A stretch of 6,131 bases of DNA from Sulfurimonas sp. (GTDB taxonomy: Bacteria > Campylobacterota > Campylobacteria > Campylobacterales > Sulfurimonadaceae): positions 1 through 6,131 of the forward strand of contig WFPU01000156.1 in NCBI GenBank assembly GCA_015487435.1, read 5' to 3'. The translations under genes were made by a program, and so were the position numbers. The notes under the pieces were generated by a model. It was given only the letters and a program-made list of their open reading frames with translations, was not told where the DNA came from and searched no databases. Position 1 is the first letter of the stretch. Every line of letters begins with the position of its first letter. Shown in pieces: positions 1 to 6,131 of the stretch.

Positions 1-100
1 AATAATTATAAATAAGTACGTAAAGTTTGTTTATTGTAATTTTTTGGGCATCATTTTTTTCTTTGAAAAAACGTGCTCCAAAAAATTACAAACTTTATGC

Positions 101-105
101 AAGGA
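101..105 (+). promoter_or_regulatory. Shine-Dalgarno site of hemN
   Basis: AAGGA lies five bases before the ATG at 111. It is the clearest ribosome binding site in the window and decides the hemN start: the same frame is open back to a TTG at 27, but that TTG has no comparable site. Proteins of the HemN family begin close to the residues encoded from 111. Confidence 0.75.
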
Positions 106-110
106 AAAAA

Positions 111-1478
111 ATGTTAGATTTCTCAAAATTTTTAAAATACTCAAAACCAGGTCCTAGATATACAAGTTACCCAACAGCATTAGAGTTTAGTTCTGATTAT
201 GAATATGATGAGTATATAAAAAAATTAGAATCTCAAGATAGTTCTCGCCCAATAAGCCTTTATTTTCATTTGCCATTTTGTAGAAATGCTTGTTATTTTT
301 GTGGTTGTAATGTTGTTTTTACTTCCAAAGAGGAGAAGATGCTTCGTTATATTGAGTATCTAAAACGTGAACTTGCTATTTTGAGTAAACATTTAGATGT
401 AAATCGCGAAGTACTACAGATGCACTTTGGTGGTGGTACTCCAACATTTTTTACAGCGCCTCAACTTAAAGTTATTATTGATGAGATTAAAAGTGTATTT
501 CCAAATTTTAGAGATGATGCAGAGATTAGTTGTGAAATTGACCCTCGTCACATTGATGAAGCACAGATGAAAGTTATGAGTGAAGCTGGATTTAACCGTG
601 TAAGTTTTGGTATTCAAGATTTTAATGAAAAAGTTCAAATAGCAATACATCGTGTTCAACCTTATGATGTTACAAAAAAAGCTATGGATTTAGCTAGAAA
701 ATACAACATGCACTCTGTAAATGTTGATTTAATTTATGGACTTCCATATCAATCATTAGAGACATTTAAAGAGACTTTGAAGTTATCTCTTAGTATAAAC
801 CCAGATAGATTTGCAGTATTTAACTATGCTCATGTTCCTTGGATGAAAAAGACTATGAGAAAGATTGATGAAACAACTCTTCCTCGTCCTGATGAAAAAC
901 TGGAAATTATGCAATATACGATTGATTTTTTAACTTCACATGGTTATAGAATGGTTGGTATGGATCACTTTGCAAAACCTGAAGATGAGCTATTTAAGGC
1001 GATTGACAAAGGTGAACTTCACAGAAATTTTCAAGGTTATACAACCAAAGGTGGAGCTGACTTAATTGGTGTTGGACTTACATCTATTAGTGAGGGGATT
1101 GATAGTTATAACCAAAATTTTAAAGATATGAAACTTTATGAGGCTGCTATTGAAGATGGGAAACTTCCATTTGAGCGTGGTGTAGTTTTAAATGAAGATG
1201 ATTTGATTCGTCAATTTGTGATTATGGAGTTGATGAGTAACTTCAAGCTTGATATCAAAAGATTTGAAAAACTTTACAATGTAAATTTTAAAGAATATTT
1301 TGGTGATGCCATAGAGGCTCTTCAACCTTTCGTAGAGGAAGAACTTTTAGTGATTAATGATAATAAAATTGAGTGTAGCGAGACAGGAACTTTACTTATT
1401 CGTAATATTTGTATGCCATTTGATGCTTATATGAAAAAACATGTATCAAATAAAAAGACATTTTCAAAGACAGTTTAA
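111..1478 (+). CDS. hemN: Oxygen-independent coproporphyrinogen III oxidase (radical SAM)
   Basis: Converts coproporphyrinogen III to protoporphyrinogen IX without oxygen, by two SAM-dependent radical decarboxylations in cytoplasmic heme synthesis. Numbering from the ATG at 111 (455 aa; E. coli HemN is about 457), the N-terminus carries the family hallmark KPGPRYTSYPTA (12-23). The radical SAM [4Fe-4S] motif is CX3CX2CXC at C57, C61, C64 and C66, preceded by Y51 in the YFHLPFC context. The SAM-binding GGGTPT is at 107-112, a HemN-type VSFGIQDFN follows, and QGYTTKGGADLIGVG is at about 308-322, where E. coli HemN has its second-SAM-site glutamine. The C-terminal HemN domain follows. These features separate true HemN from HemW-like paralogues. 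An in-frame extension to a TTG at 27 is judged untranslated because AAGGA sits before 111 and the extra 28 residues have no counterpart in the family. The gene is first in a run with the Fe-S protein (11 nt gap) and lgt. Confidence 0.96.
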   Translation: MLDFSKFLKYSKPGPRYTSYPTALEFSSDYEYDEYIKKLESQDSSRPISLYFHLPFCRNACYFCGCNVVFTSKEEKMLRYIEYLKRELAILSKHLDVNREVLQMHFGGGTPTFFTAPQLKVIIDEIKSVFPNFRDDAEISCEIDPRHIDEAQMKVMSEAGFNRVSFGIQDFNEKVQIAIHRVQPYDVTKKAMDLARKYNMHSVNVDLIYGLPYQSLETFKETLKLSLSINPDRFAVFNYAHVPWMKKTMRKIDETTLPRPDEKLEIMQYTIDFLTSHGYRMVGMDHFAKPEDELFKAIDKGELHRNFQGYTTKGGADLIGVGLTSISEGIDSYNQNFKDMKLYEAAIEDGKLPFERGVVLNEDDLIRQFVIMELMSNFKLDIKRFEKLYNVNFKEYFGDAIEALQPFVEEELLVINDNKIECSETGTLLIRNICMPFDAYMKKHVSNKKTFSKTV

Positions 1479-1489
1479 AAAGATAAATA

Positions 1490-2773
1490 ATGAGCAAAAC
1501 ACCAGAAGATATTTTTAATTTTGCAGAGTTTACCGACCCATGTATTAAATGTGGTAAGTGTATCCCTGTTTGTACTATTCATAATGTAAATGCAGATGAA
1601 GTAACCTCTCCTCGTGGATTTTTAGATTTACTTGGTGCATATCAGCGTGGAAAACTTGATTTAGATAAAAATGTTAAAGATATCTTCGAGAGTTGCTTTT
1701 TATGTACAAACTGTACAGATATTTGTCCAAAATCACTTCCTACAGATATGGTTATAGAACAAGTTAGAAAAGATATAGCTAAAAAATATGGTATCGCTTG
1801 GTATAAAAAAGCTTTCTTTTTACTTCTTCGTCATCGTTGGATGAATGACGCAGCTTTTAAACTTGGTTGGGTATTTCAAACTTGTGGATTTAAAATCAAA
1901 GCTGACATAGACTCTATGCATTCTCGTTTTTCTATCCCAATGTTAAAGGCTGATAGACTTTTTCCAAGCCTTAAAAAAACATCATTTTTAAACTCATATC
2001 CTGAAAATATAGATAATGACGGAAAAAGAAAAGTGGCAATTTTTATAGGTTGTTTGGGTAATTACAACTACAAAGGTATTGGTGATTCTCTTTTAGAAAT
2101 TTTAGAACATTTAGGTATTGATGCTTTTTTAGCAAAAAGTCAAAAATGTTGTTCAGCCCCTGCTTATTTTACAGGTGATTTTGATACAGTTGATTATAAT
2201 GCAAAGTTTAATATTAAATATTTTGAGAGTTTTTCAAAAGATGTAGAAGCTATCATAGTTCCAGAAGCTACATGTAGTGCGATGTTAAAGATAGATTATG
2301 AACATTACTTTCATGATCAACCAGAGTGGAAAGAGCGTGCTAAAAAGATAAAAGATAAAATATTTATGGCAACAGAGTGGTTACAACATCATACACAATT
2401 AGAACAATTGTTACTGCAAAAGAAAAAAGATACTAAGATAGTAACTTATCATGATCCATGTCACGCAAGAAAAATGCAAGGTATTTATGCTGAACCTAGA
2501 AACTTAATTAGTAAAAATTACAATATTGTAGAGATGAGTGATCCAAATGTTTGTTGTGGTTTTGGTGGAGTAACTATACAGACTGAAAAATACCATTTTG
2601 CAAAAGCTGCTGGTGTCCCAAAAGCTGCAATGATTAAAAATACTAAAGCTGATGTTGTAAGTGCAGAGTGTAGCGCTTGTAGGATGCAAATCAATGCTTC
2701 TATGAACTATGCAGATGTAGATACAGTGTTTAAAAACCCTATTGAACTAATAGCCGAAGCTCTTAGAAAATAA
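1490..2773 (+). CDS. (4Fe-4S)/CCG-domain iron-sulfur oxidoreductase (GlcF/GlpC/HdrD-like)
   Basis: Predicted cytoplasmic or membrane-peripheral electron-transfer protein of 427 aa. The ferredoxin part has two CX2CX2CX3C motifs, at C18/C21/C24/C28 and C69/C72/C75/C79, the second followed by Pro80. Two CCG (heterodisulfide-reductase type) domains follow. The first (about 182-268) has C188, C220-C221-S222 and C262, with Met265 where the last Cys is expected. The second (about 317-402) is complete, with C324, C355-C356-G357, C394 and C397. This layout is shared by glycolate oxidase subunit GlcF, anaerobic glycerol-3-phosphate dehydrogenase subunit GlpC, LutA-related proteins and HdrD, so the substrate cannot be read from the protein. 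No glcD, glpA/B or lutB/C gene is adjacent. From memory, H. pylori (HP0665/HP0666, annotated hemN/glpC) and C. jejuni (Cj0992c/Cj0991c) carry the same pair, which suggests a link to HemN rather than to glycerol-3-phosphate. The start has only weak ribosome-site character (AAAAAGATAAATA), and lies 11 nt after the hemN stop. Family confidence is high; the precise role is unknown. Confidence 0.9.
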   Translation: MSKTPEDIFNFAEFTDPCIKCGKCIPVCTIHNVNADEVTSPRGFLDLLGAYQRGKLDLDKNVKDIFESCFLCTNCTDICPKSLPTDMVIEQVRKDIAKKYGIAWYKKAFFLLLRHRWMNDAAFKLGWVFQTCGFKIKADIDSMHSRFSIPMLKADRLFPSLKKTSFLNSYPENIDNDGKRKVAIFIGCLGNYNYKGIGDSLLEILEHLGIDAFLAKSQKCCSAPAYFTGDFDTVDYNAKFNIKYFESFSKDVEAIIVPEATCSAMLKIDYEHYFHDQPEWKERAKKIKDKIFMATEWLQHHTQLEQLLLQKKKDTKIVTYHDPCHARKMQGIYAEPRNLISKNYNIVEMSDPNVCCGFGGVTIQTEKYHFAKAAGVPKAAMIKNTKADVVSAECSACRMQINASMNYADVDTVFKNPIELIAEALRK

Positions 2774-2779
2774 TTTTAC

Positions 2780-3604
2780 ATGCCAAATAGTAGCTGGAAT
2801 AACATTTATGATAGTTTTGACCCCATAGCATTTAGTATATTTTCATTTCCTATACATTGGTATGGAATGATGTATGTATTGGCTTTAATTAGCGCACTAT
2901 ATATTGGAAAATTCTTTATAAAAAGAGACAAATTAGATTTTAAATCAAATCAATTAGATGTTTATTTTATATATGTAGAGATTGGTGTTATTTTAGGTGC
3001 AAGACTTGGATATATCCTTTTTTATGACCCAGATACATTATATTATTTATCTCATCCTTGGCAGATATTTAACCCATTTTCTAATGGAGAGTTTATAGGA
3101 ATTCGTGGTATGAGTTATCATGGCGCAATTTTTGGATTTTTACTAGCTACATATTTATATTGTAAAAAATATAAACTATCATTTGGCAAACATATGGACT
3201 TAGTAGCTCTTTCAATCCCTTTAGCTTTTGTATTTGGTCGTATTGGAAATTTTTTAAATCAAGAGCTGATAGGTCGAACAACAGATGTGAGTTGGGGGAT
3301 TTATGTAGATGGGATACTTAGGCATCCCTCACAACTTTATGAGGCCATACTAGAGGGAATTGGTGTTTTTATTGTTGTTTATCTATATAGAAATTATCAA
3401 AAATTTAGTGGCGAACTTATTTTAGTGTATGCAATATCTTATGGGCTATTTCGTACAATAGCTGAGATATGGCGAGCTCCAGATGCCCAAATTGGTTATC
3501 TATGTTGTGATGCTATAACTCAAGGGCAAGTTATGAGTTTGGGCATGAGTTTAATTGGTGCTATTGCTTGGATATATTTTTACAAAAAAAGCTTAAAAAC
3601 CTAA
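2780..3604 (+). CDS. lgt: Phosphatidylglycerol--prolipoprotein diacylglyceryl transferase
   Basis: Inner-membrane enzyme that moves diacylglycerol from phosphatidylglycerol to the lipobox cysteine of prolipoproteins, the first step of lipoprotein maturation. At 274 aa it is near the usual length. The N-terminus shows the typical DPIAFSIFSFPIHWYGMMY stretch (14-32), where Y28 is the conserved tyrosine. The essential His is H114 in SYHGAIFG. The Lgt signature GRIGNFLNQELIGR spans 153-166 with R154, N157, E162 and G165. HPSQLYEA is at 182-189, and WRAPDAQIG (231-239) supplies R232, matching the essential C-terminal Arg of E. coli Lgt. Several hydrophobic segments (about 27-46, 60-82, 111-128, 138-155, 190-204, 211-230, 248-268) agree with the multi-pass fold. 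The start lies 6 nt after the Fe-S gene stop and lacks a strong ribosome site, so coupling to upstream translation is likely. The gene ends one base before the stop of the convergent DUF2062 gene. Confidence 0.97.
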   Translation: MPNSSWNNIYDSFDPIAFSIFSFPIHWYGMMYVLALISALYIGKFFIKRDKLDFKSNQLDVYFIYVEIGVILGARLGYILFYDPDTLYYLSHPWQIFNPFSNGEFIGIRGMSYHGAIFGFLLATYLYCKKYKLSFGKHMDLVALSIPLAFVFGRIGNFLNQELIGRTTDVSWGIYVDGILRHPSQLYEAILEGIGVFIVVYLYRNYQKFSGELILVYAISYGLFRTIAEIWRAPDAQIGYLCCDAITQGQVMSLGMSLIGAIAWIYFYKKSLKT

Positions 3605-3624
3605 TCTACTTTTTTCTCTTTTTT
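3585..3624. terminator. Possible weak two-way terminator between convergent genes
   Basis: AAAAAAG at 3585-3591 can pair with CTTTTTT at 3609-3615 across a 17-base loop, and further T-runs follow on the + strand to 3624. On the - strand the A-run becomes a T-run downstream of the DUF2062 stop. The stem has only one G-C pair, so it would be weak as an intrinsic terminator. Position is the main support: the two genes converge with one base between stop codons, leaving no other room. Confidence 0.3.
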
Positions 3625-4100
3625 GGATGAAGTTTTTTATCTCTATATACTGATGATTTCCAAAAATGATTTACTAACCAATAACCCAAACTTGAAACAC
3701 TTATCGCATAAAAAAGTGTACCCGTATAAAGGCTTACAAAGATATCATCAAGATGGCTACTAAACCATTCTATTGTCATTTCAACATCTAAAGTTTCATT
3801 TCCTAAAAGGAAAGAGCCTGTCATATATTCCATATAATACATTGGTGCCATTGTAAAAGGATTACTAATCCAACACATAGCAAGACCTATAGGAACATTA
3901 AATTTAAAAAATGGCATCATAGCAATAACAAGAAGCATCTGCATAGGCATAGGTATAAAAGCTATAAAAAGACCTACAAAGACAGCTCTTGATACCATCT
4001 TTCTATTTGTAGATAGATATTCTTTAGGGACTTTATATTTAGAGATAAATTTTTTTATTTTTTCACTTTTACTTATCTTTTTAAGATTTCTTCTAATCAT
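3606..4100 (-). CDS. DUF2062 domain membrane protein
   Basis: Small integral membrane protein of 164 aa with no established biochemical function. The core matches DUF2062: SRAVFVGLFIAFIPMPMQM at 37-55, a second hydrophobic stretch at 56-75, then the signature WISNPFTMAPMYYMEY at 77-92. Another hydrophobic segment lies at about 120-143. Both ends are strongly basic: Lys/Arg-rich residues 3-34 before the membrane part, and a tail ending in KKRKK. This would place both ends in the cytoplasm only if the number of spans is even; the spans cannot be counted reliably by eye. The gene stands alone on the - strand, tail to tail with lgt and head to head with the helicase gene. The ATG at 4100 is preceded by a TATAAT box but only a poor ribosome site. 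DUF2062 also occurs fused to or near glycosyltransferases in other bacteria, but nothing here shows such a partner. Confidence 0.87.
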   Translation of the reverse strand: MIRRNLKKISKSEKIKKFISKYKVPKEYLSTNRKMVSRAVFVGLFIAFIPMPMQMLLVIAMMPFFKFNVPIGLAMCWISNPFTMAPMYYMEYMTGSFLLGNETLDVEMTIEWFSSHLDDIFVSLYTGTLFYAISVSSLGYWLVNHFWKSSVYRDKKLHPKKRKK

Positions 4101-4130
4101 TAAATATCGCTTAATCTATTGTTTTAGCCA

Positions 4131-4136
4131 ATTATA
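4131..4136 (-). promoter_or_regulatory. -10 box (TATAAT) for the DUF2062 gene
   Basis: The - strand reads a perfect TATAAT here. Transcription would start near 4124, giving a leader of about 24 nt to the ATG at 4100. No clear -35 box is seen at the expected distance, which is common for vegetative promoters in Campylobacterota. Confidence 0.55.
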
Positions 4137-4145
4137 GCTTTAATA

Positions 4146-4154
4146 TGCTAAAAT
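4146..4154 (+). promoter_or_regulatory. Extended -10 box for the helicase-truC unit
   Basis: TGC followed by TAAAAT (4149-4154) forms an extended -10 element. Transcription would begin near 4161, leaving a leader of about 23 nt before the helicase ATG at 4184. This argues against the upstream in-frame ATG at 4145, which lies inside the promoter. A well-spaced -35 box is not evident. Confidence 0.55.
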
Positions 4155-4183
4155 TTCGTATAAATAAAATATATGGATACTTT

Positions 4184-5479
4184 ATGTCATTTGAAAAAAT
4201 AGGTGTTATGAAACCACTTCTTAGTGCTATAAAAGATTTAGGTTATAAAAACCCTACAACGATTCAAACAAGAGCTATACCCTTAGTCTTAGCTAAAGAG
4301 GATGTTTTTGCTACAGCTCAAACTGGTACTGGTAAAACTGCTGCTTTTGGTTTACCAATGCTTCAAAGGCTTCGTGCAACTAATGCTGATAAAAACAGAC
4401 TTTTGCGTGGTGTTATTTTATCTCCAACTCGTGAACTTGCTCTTCAGATACATGAAGACATGATAAGTTTTTCAAAAAATTTAAAATTAAACATAGCTAT
4501 TTTAGTTGGCGGTAAAGATATTGAGTATCAGCAACGCATTTTAAAAGAGGGTGTAGATATTGTTATTGCAACTCCTGGTCGCCTTATAGAACATCACTCA
4601 AAAGGATTAGACCTCTCTAATGTTGAAATATTTGTAGTAGATGAAGCAGATAGAATGTTAGATATGGGGTTTGTAAAAGAGATAAGGACTACTCACCCAC
4701 TTCTTCCAAAAAGACATCAAACACTTCTTTTCTCAGCTACATACAGTGATAAGGTTAGAAAACTATCAAAACTAATTCTTAGAAGCCCCCAATTTATTGA
4801 AACAGCAAAGAAAAACACAACAGTAGATACAATTAATCAAATTGCCTATATGGTAGATACTGATAAAAAAGCAGCTTTATGTGCGTACATCATTGGTTCG
4901 CGTAACTTTAGACAAGTACTTGTATTTACAAAAACTAAAAAAAGTGCAGATGAATTAGTGATAGAGCTTAAAAAAGATGGTCTTAAGTGTGGAGTTCTTC
5001 ATGGTGATAAAACTCAAGCTAATCGTACTAAAACTTTGGCTCAGTTTAAAGAGGGACAATTTAAAGTTCTTGTAGCTACTGATATTGCATCTCGTGGACT
5101 TGATATTGAGCATCTACCATATGTTATAAACTACGAACTCCCTGGGATTCCTGAAGATTATATTCATCGTGTTGGGCGTACTGGTCGTGCTGGTCGTGAG
5201 GGTGAGGCTATCTCACTTATAGATATTTATGAAAAGTATGATATGAAAGAGATAGAACGCTTAATAGGGGAAAAAATAGATAAAGATGTAGTTAAAGGAT
5301 TTGAGCCTGATCCAAATATTCGCCGTAAAGATATTGATGAAGTGAAAATGAAATCTGAGCATAAAAAACCAACTGGAAAAAAAGAGCGCCAGTACAATAA
5401 AAATACTTCCAATATAGCCAAAACAAAAAAACAGATGAAAGCAACAAATAAAAAGAGAAAAACTACTAAACGTGATTGA
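4184..5479 (+). CDS. rhlE: RhlE-type DEAD-box ATP-dependent RNA helicase
   Basis: Unwinds short RNA duplexes with ATP; RhlE-type enzymes act in ribosome assembly and RNA decay. All family motifs are present in 431 aa: upstream aromatic F3, Q motif GYKNPTTIQ (20-28), motif I AQTGTGKT (45-52), Ia PTRELA (81-86), GG (109-110), TPGR (130-133), II DEAD (153-156) in the RhlE-like context DEADRMLDMGF, III SAT (184-186), IV LVFTKTK (246-252), V ATDIASRGLD (298-307) and VI HRVGRTGRAG (328-337). The tail from about 380 to 431 is Lys/Arg-rich, low in complexity and probably disordered, as expected for non-specific RNA binding. The start at 4184 is preferred over an in-frame ATG at 4145: the latter lies in the promoter, GGA (4175-4177) is suitably placed before 4184, and F3 then sits 17 residues before the Q motif. 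The stop overlaps truC by 8 nt. The helicase family is certain; RhlE rather than another DEAD-box subgroup is by resemblance. Confidence 0.93.
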   Translation: MSFEKIGVMKPLLSAIKDLGYKNPTTIQTRAIPLVLAKEDVFATAQTGTGKTAAFGLPMLQRLRATNADKNRLLRGVILSPTRELALQIHEDMISFSKNLKLNIAILVGGKDIEYQQRILKEGVDIVIATPGRLIEHHSKGLDLSNVEIFVVDEADRMLDMGFVKEIRTTHPLLPKRHQTLLFSATYSDKVRKLSKLILRSPQFIETAKKNTTVDTINQIAYMVDTDKKAALCAYIIGSRNFRQVLVFTKTKKSADELVIELKKDGLKCGVLHGDKTQANRTKTLAQFKEGQFKVLVATDIASRGLDIEHLPYVINYELPGIPEDYIHRVGRTGRAGREGEAISLIDIYEKYDMKEIERLIGEKIDKDVVKGFEPDPNIRRKDIDEVKMKSEHKKPTGKKERQYNKNTSNIAKTKKQMKATNKKRKTTKRD

Positions 5480-6131
5480 TAGTAGTGAAAATTATGAATT
5501 AGAGATACTTTATAGAGATGATTATTTTATAGCTATAAATAAACCAAGCGGTTTACTAGTTCATCGCTCCCCAATCGATAAAGATGAAACTCAATTTGCA
5601 GTTCAGATGTTGCGTAATCAAATAGGTAAATATGTTTATCCACTTCATAGACTAGATAAACCAACTTCTGGAGTACTTTTTTTTGGACTTGATAAAGTGG
5701 TTACAAACCTAGTCTCAGAGCAGTTTAAAAACCATACAATTGAAAAAACATACTTAGCTATCGTAAGAGGTTTTGCAGATGGCAGTGGAGAGATAGACCA
5801 CCCACTAAAAGAAAAACTAGACAAGATTGCAGATAAAAAAGCAAACACAGATAAAGAAGCTCAAGTTGCTTTAACTTACTATAAAACATTAGCTAAAGTT
5901 GAGATTCCACACGCTGTAGGGAGATATGATAAAACTAGATACTCTTTAGTGGAGTTGAAACCTTGTACTGGCAGAAAACATCAACTTCGACGCCACATGA
6001 AACATATATCTCATCATATATTAGGTGATACTAAGTATGGTAGAGGGGAACATAACAAGCTAATACGCTCTATCTATGATTGTCATAGACTTTTACTTCA
6101 TGCTAGTGAGTTAAAAATTTATCATCCATAT
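5472..6131 (+). CDS. truC: tRNA pseudouridine(65) synthase TruC (3' end outside window)
   Basis: Isomerises U65 in the acceptor stem of certain tRNAs (tRNA-Ile and tRNA-Asp in E. coli). The frame is open from 5472 to the window edge: 220 codons with no stop, against about 260 in E. coli TruC. Visible features are ELEILYRDD (9-17), NKPSGLLVHRSPID (23-36), the catalytic-Asp motif HRLDKPTSG with D62, KTYLAIVRG (92-100), the TruC-like KLDKIADKKA (115-124), and GRYDKTRYSLVELKP (150-164) leading into TGRKHQLRRH (166-175). LLLHASEL lies near the edge. The match to E. coli TruC runs along the whole length, including stretches that RluA, RluC and RluD do not share. No ATG exists before the conserved region. 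GTG at 5472 is the only sensible start and overlaps the helicase stop (GTGATTGA). The ribosome site is poor, so translation is probably coupled to the helicase. Confidence 0.93.
   Translation, partial: MIDSSENYELEILYRDDYFIAINKPSGLLVHRSPIDKDETQFAVQMLRNQIGKYVYPLHRLDKPTSGVLFFGLDKVVTNLVSEQFKNHTIEKTYLAIVRGFADGSGEIDHPLKEKLDKIADKKANTDKEAQVALTYYKTLAKVEIPHAVGRYDKTRYSLVELKPCTGRKHQLRRHMKHISHHILGDTKYGRGEHNKLIRSIYDCHRLLLHASELKIYHPY

Noticed and set aside
27..110. In-frame N-terminal extension of hemN from a TTG, encoding a short hydrophobic then basic segment.
   Set aside because: No ribosome site precedes the TTG, AAGGA sits correctly before the ATG at 111, and HemN proteins have no such leader.
1..110. 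AT-rich TATAAA / TATAAT-like strings on both strands near 5-13 as a hemN promoter, and a possible end of an upstream gene (TAA at 13-15 in frame 1).
   Set aside because: The window edge removes the -35 region and upstream gene context, and such strings are frequent by chance in DNA this AT-rich. Neither can be supported.
414..659. - strand open frame of 81 codons within hemN.
   Set aside because: It is antisense to strongly conserved radical SAM sequence, has no recognisable motif and an implausible composition; a shadow of hemN.
2504..2689. - strand open frame of 61 codons within the Fe-S gene.
   Set aside because: It is antisense to the intact second CCG domain, has no motif and no promoter or ribosome site.
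4145..4183. Upstream ATG at 4145 as the helicase start, adding 13 residues.
   Set aside because: It lies within the predicted -10 element, has no ribosome site, and the extra residues precede the conserved aromatic residue and Q motif without family match.
5227..5421. - strand open frame of 64 codons within the helicase tail region.
   Set aside because: It is a Ser/Phe-rich product of reading Lys/Glu codons backwards; a shadow of the real gene.
5395..5471. A-rich tract near the helicase 3' end considered as a repeat or as a frameshift site.
   Set aside because: It is simply Lys-rich coding sequence of the basic tail. The frame stays open to a normal stop, and truC is explained by its own GTG start.
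5645..5848. - strand open frame of 67 codons opposite truC.
   Set aside because: The + strand here encodes the catalytic HRLD motif and continuous TruC similarity, so the antisense frame is spurious.
1..6131. Search for CRISPR repeats, insertion-sequence ends, tRNA or rRNA genes, toxin-antitoxin or defence genes.
   Set aside because: Nothing of the kind was seen; nearly all of the window is filled by six recognisable chromosomal genes.

Overview
The window is an AT-rich (low-GC), gene-dense stretch of bacterial chromosome. Gene content, protein style and the hemN / iron-sulfur protein pair point to a Campylobacterota (Epsilonproteobacteria) organism, probably a Sulfurimonas-like sulfur oxidiser or a close relative. 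The genus is an inference from protein resemblance; no rRNA gene is present to confirm it.

Left part (about 100-3604, + strand): a tight three-gene run. It holds hemN (oxygen-independent coproporphyrinogen III oxidase), a 427-residue protein with two [4Fe-4S] ferredoxin motifs and two CCG domains (GlcF/GlpC/LutA/HdrD-like), and lgt (prolipoprotein diacylglyceryl transferase). The gaps are 11 and 6 nt and no promoter or terminator is visible between the genes, so they are probably one operon. hemN and the Fe-S protein both suit anaerobic or microaerobic redox metabolism. lgt is envelope housekeeping and may simply share the transcript.

Middle (3606-4100, - strand): a DUF2062 membrane protein faces lgt tail to tail with one base between the stop codons. 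The Lys-coding ends of the two genes form an A/T-only inverted repeat with T-runs that may act as a weak two-way terminator.

Right part (4101-6131): a short intergenic region carries two good -10 boxes pointing in opposite directions. One serves the DUF2062 gene and one serves a RhlE-type DEAD-box RNA helicase. The helicase gene overlaps by 8 nt a downstream gene, clearly a TruC-type tRNA pseudouridine-65 synthase, which starts at GTG and runs off the right edge. Helicase and TruC look like a two-gene RNA-metabolism unit.

I see no mobile element, CRISPR array, tRNA/rRNA gene, prophage sequence or toxin-antitoxin pair. No stretch above 300 bases lacks a gene. This is mostly ordinary core genome. 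The points worth a second look are the HemN / Fe-S protein pairing, the uneven CCG domains of that protein, the interlocked divergent promoters, and the helicase-truC overlap.
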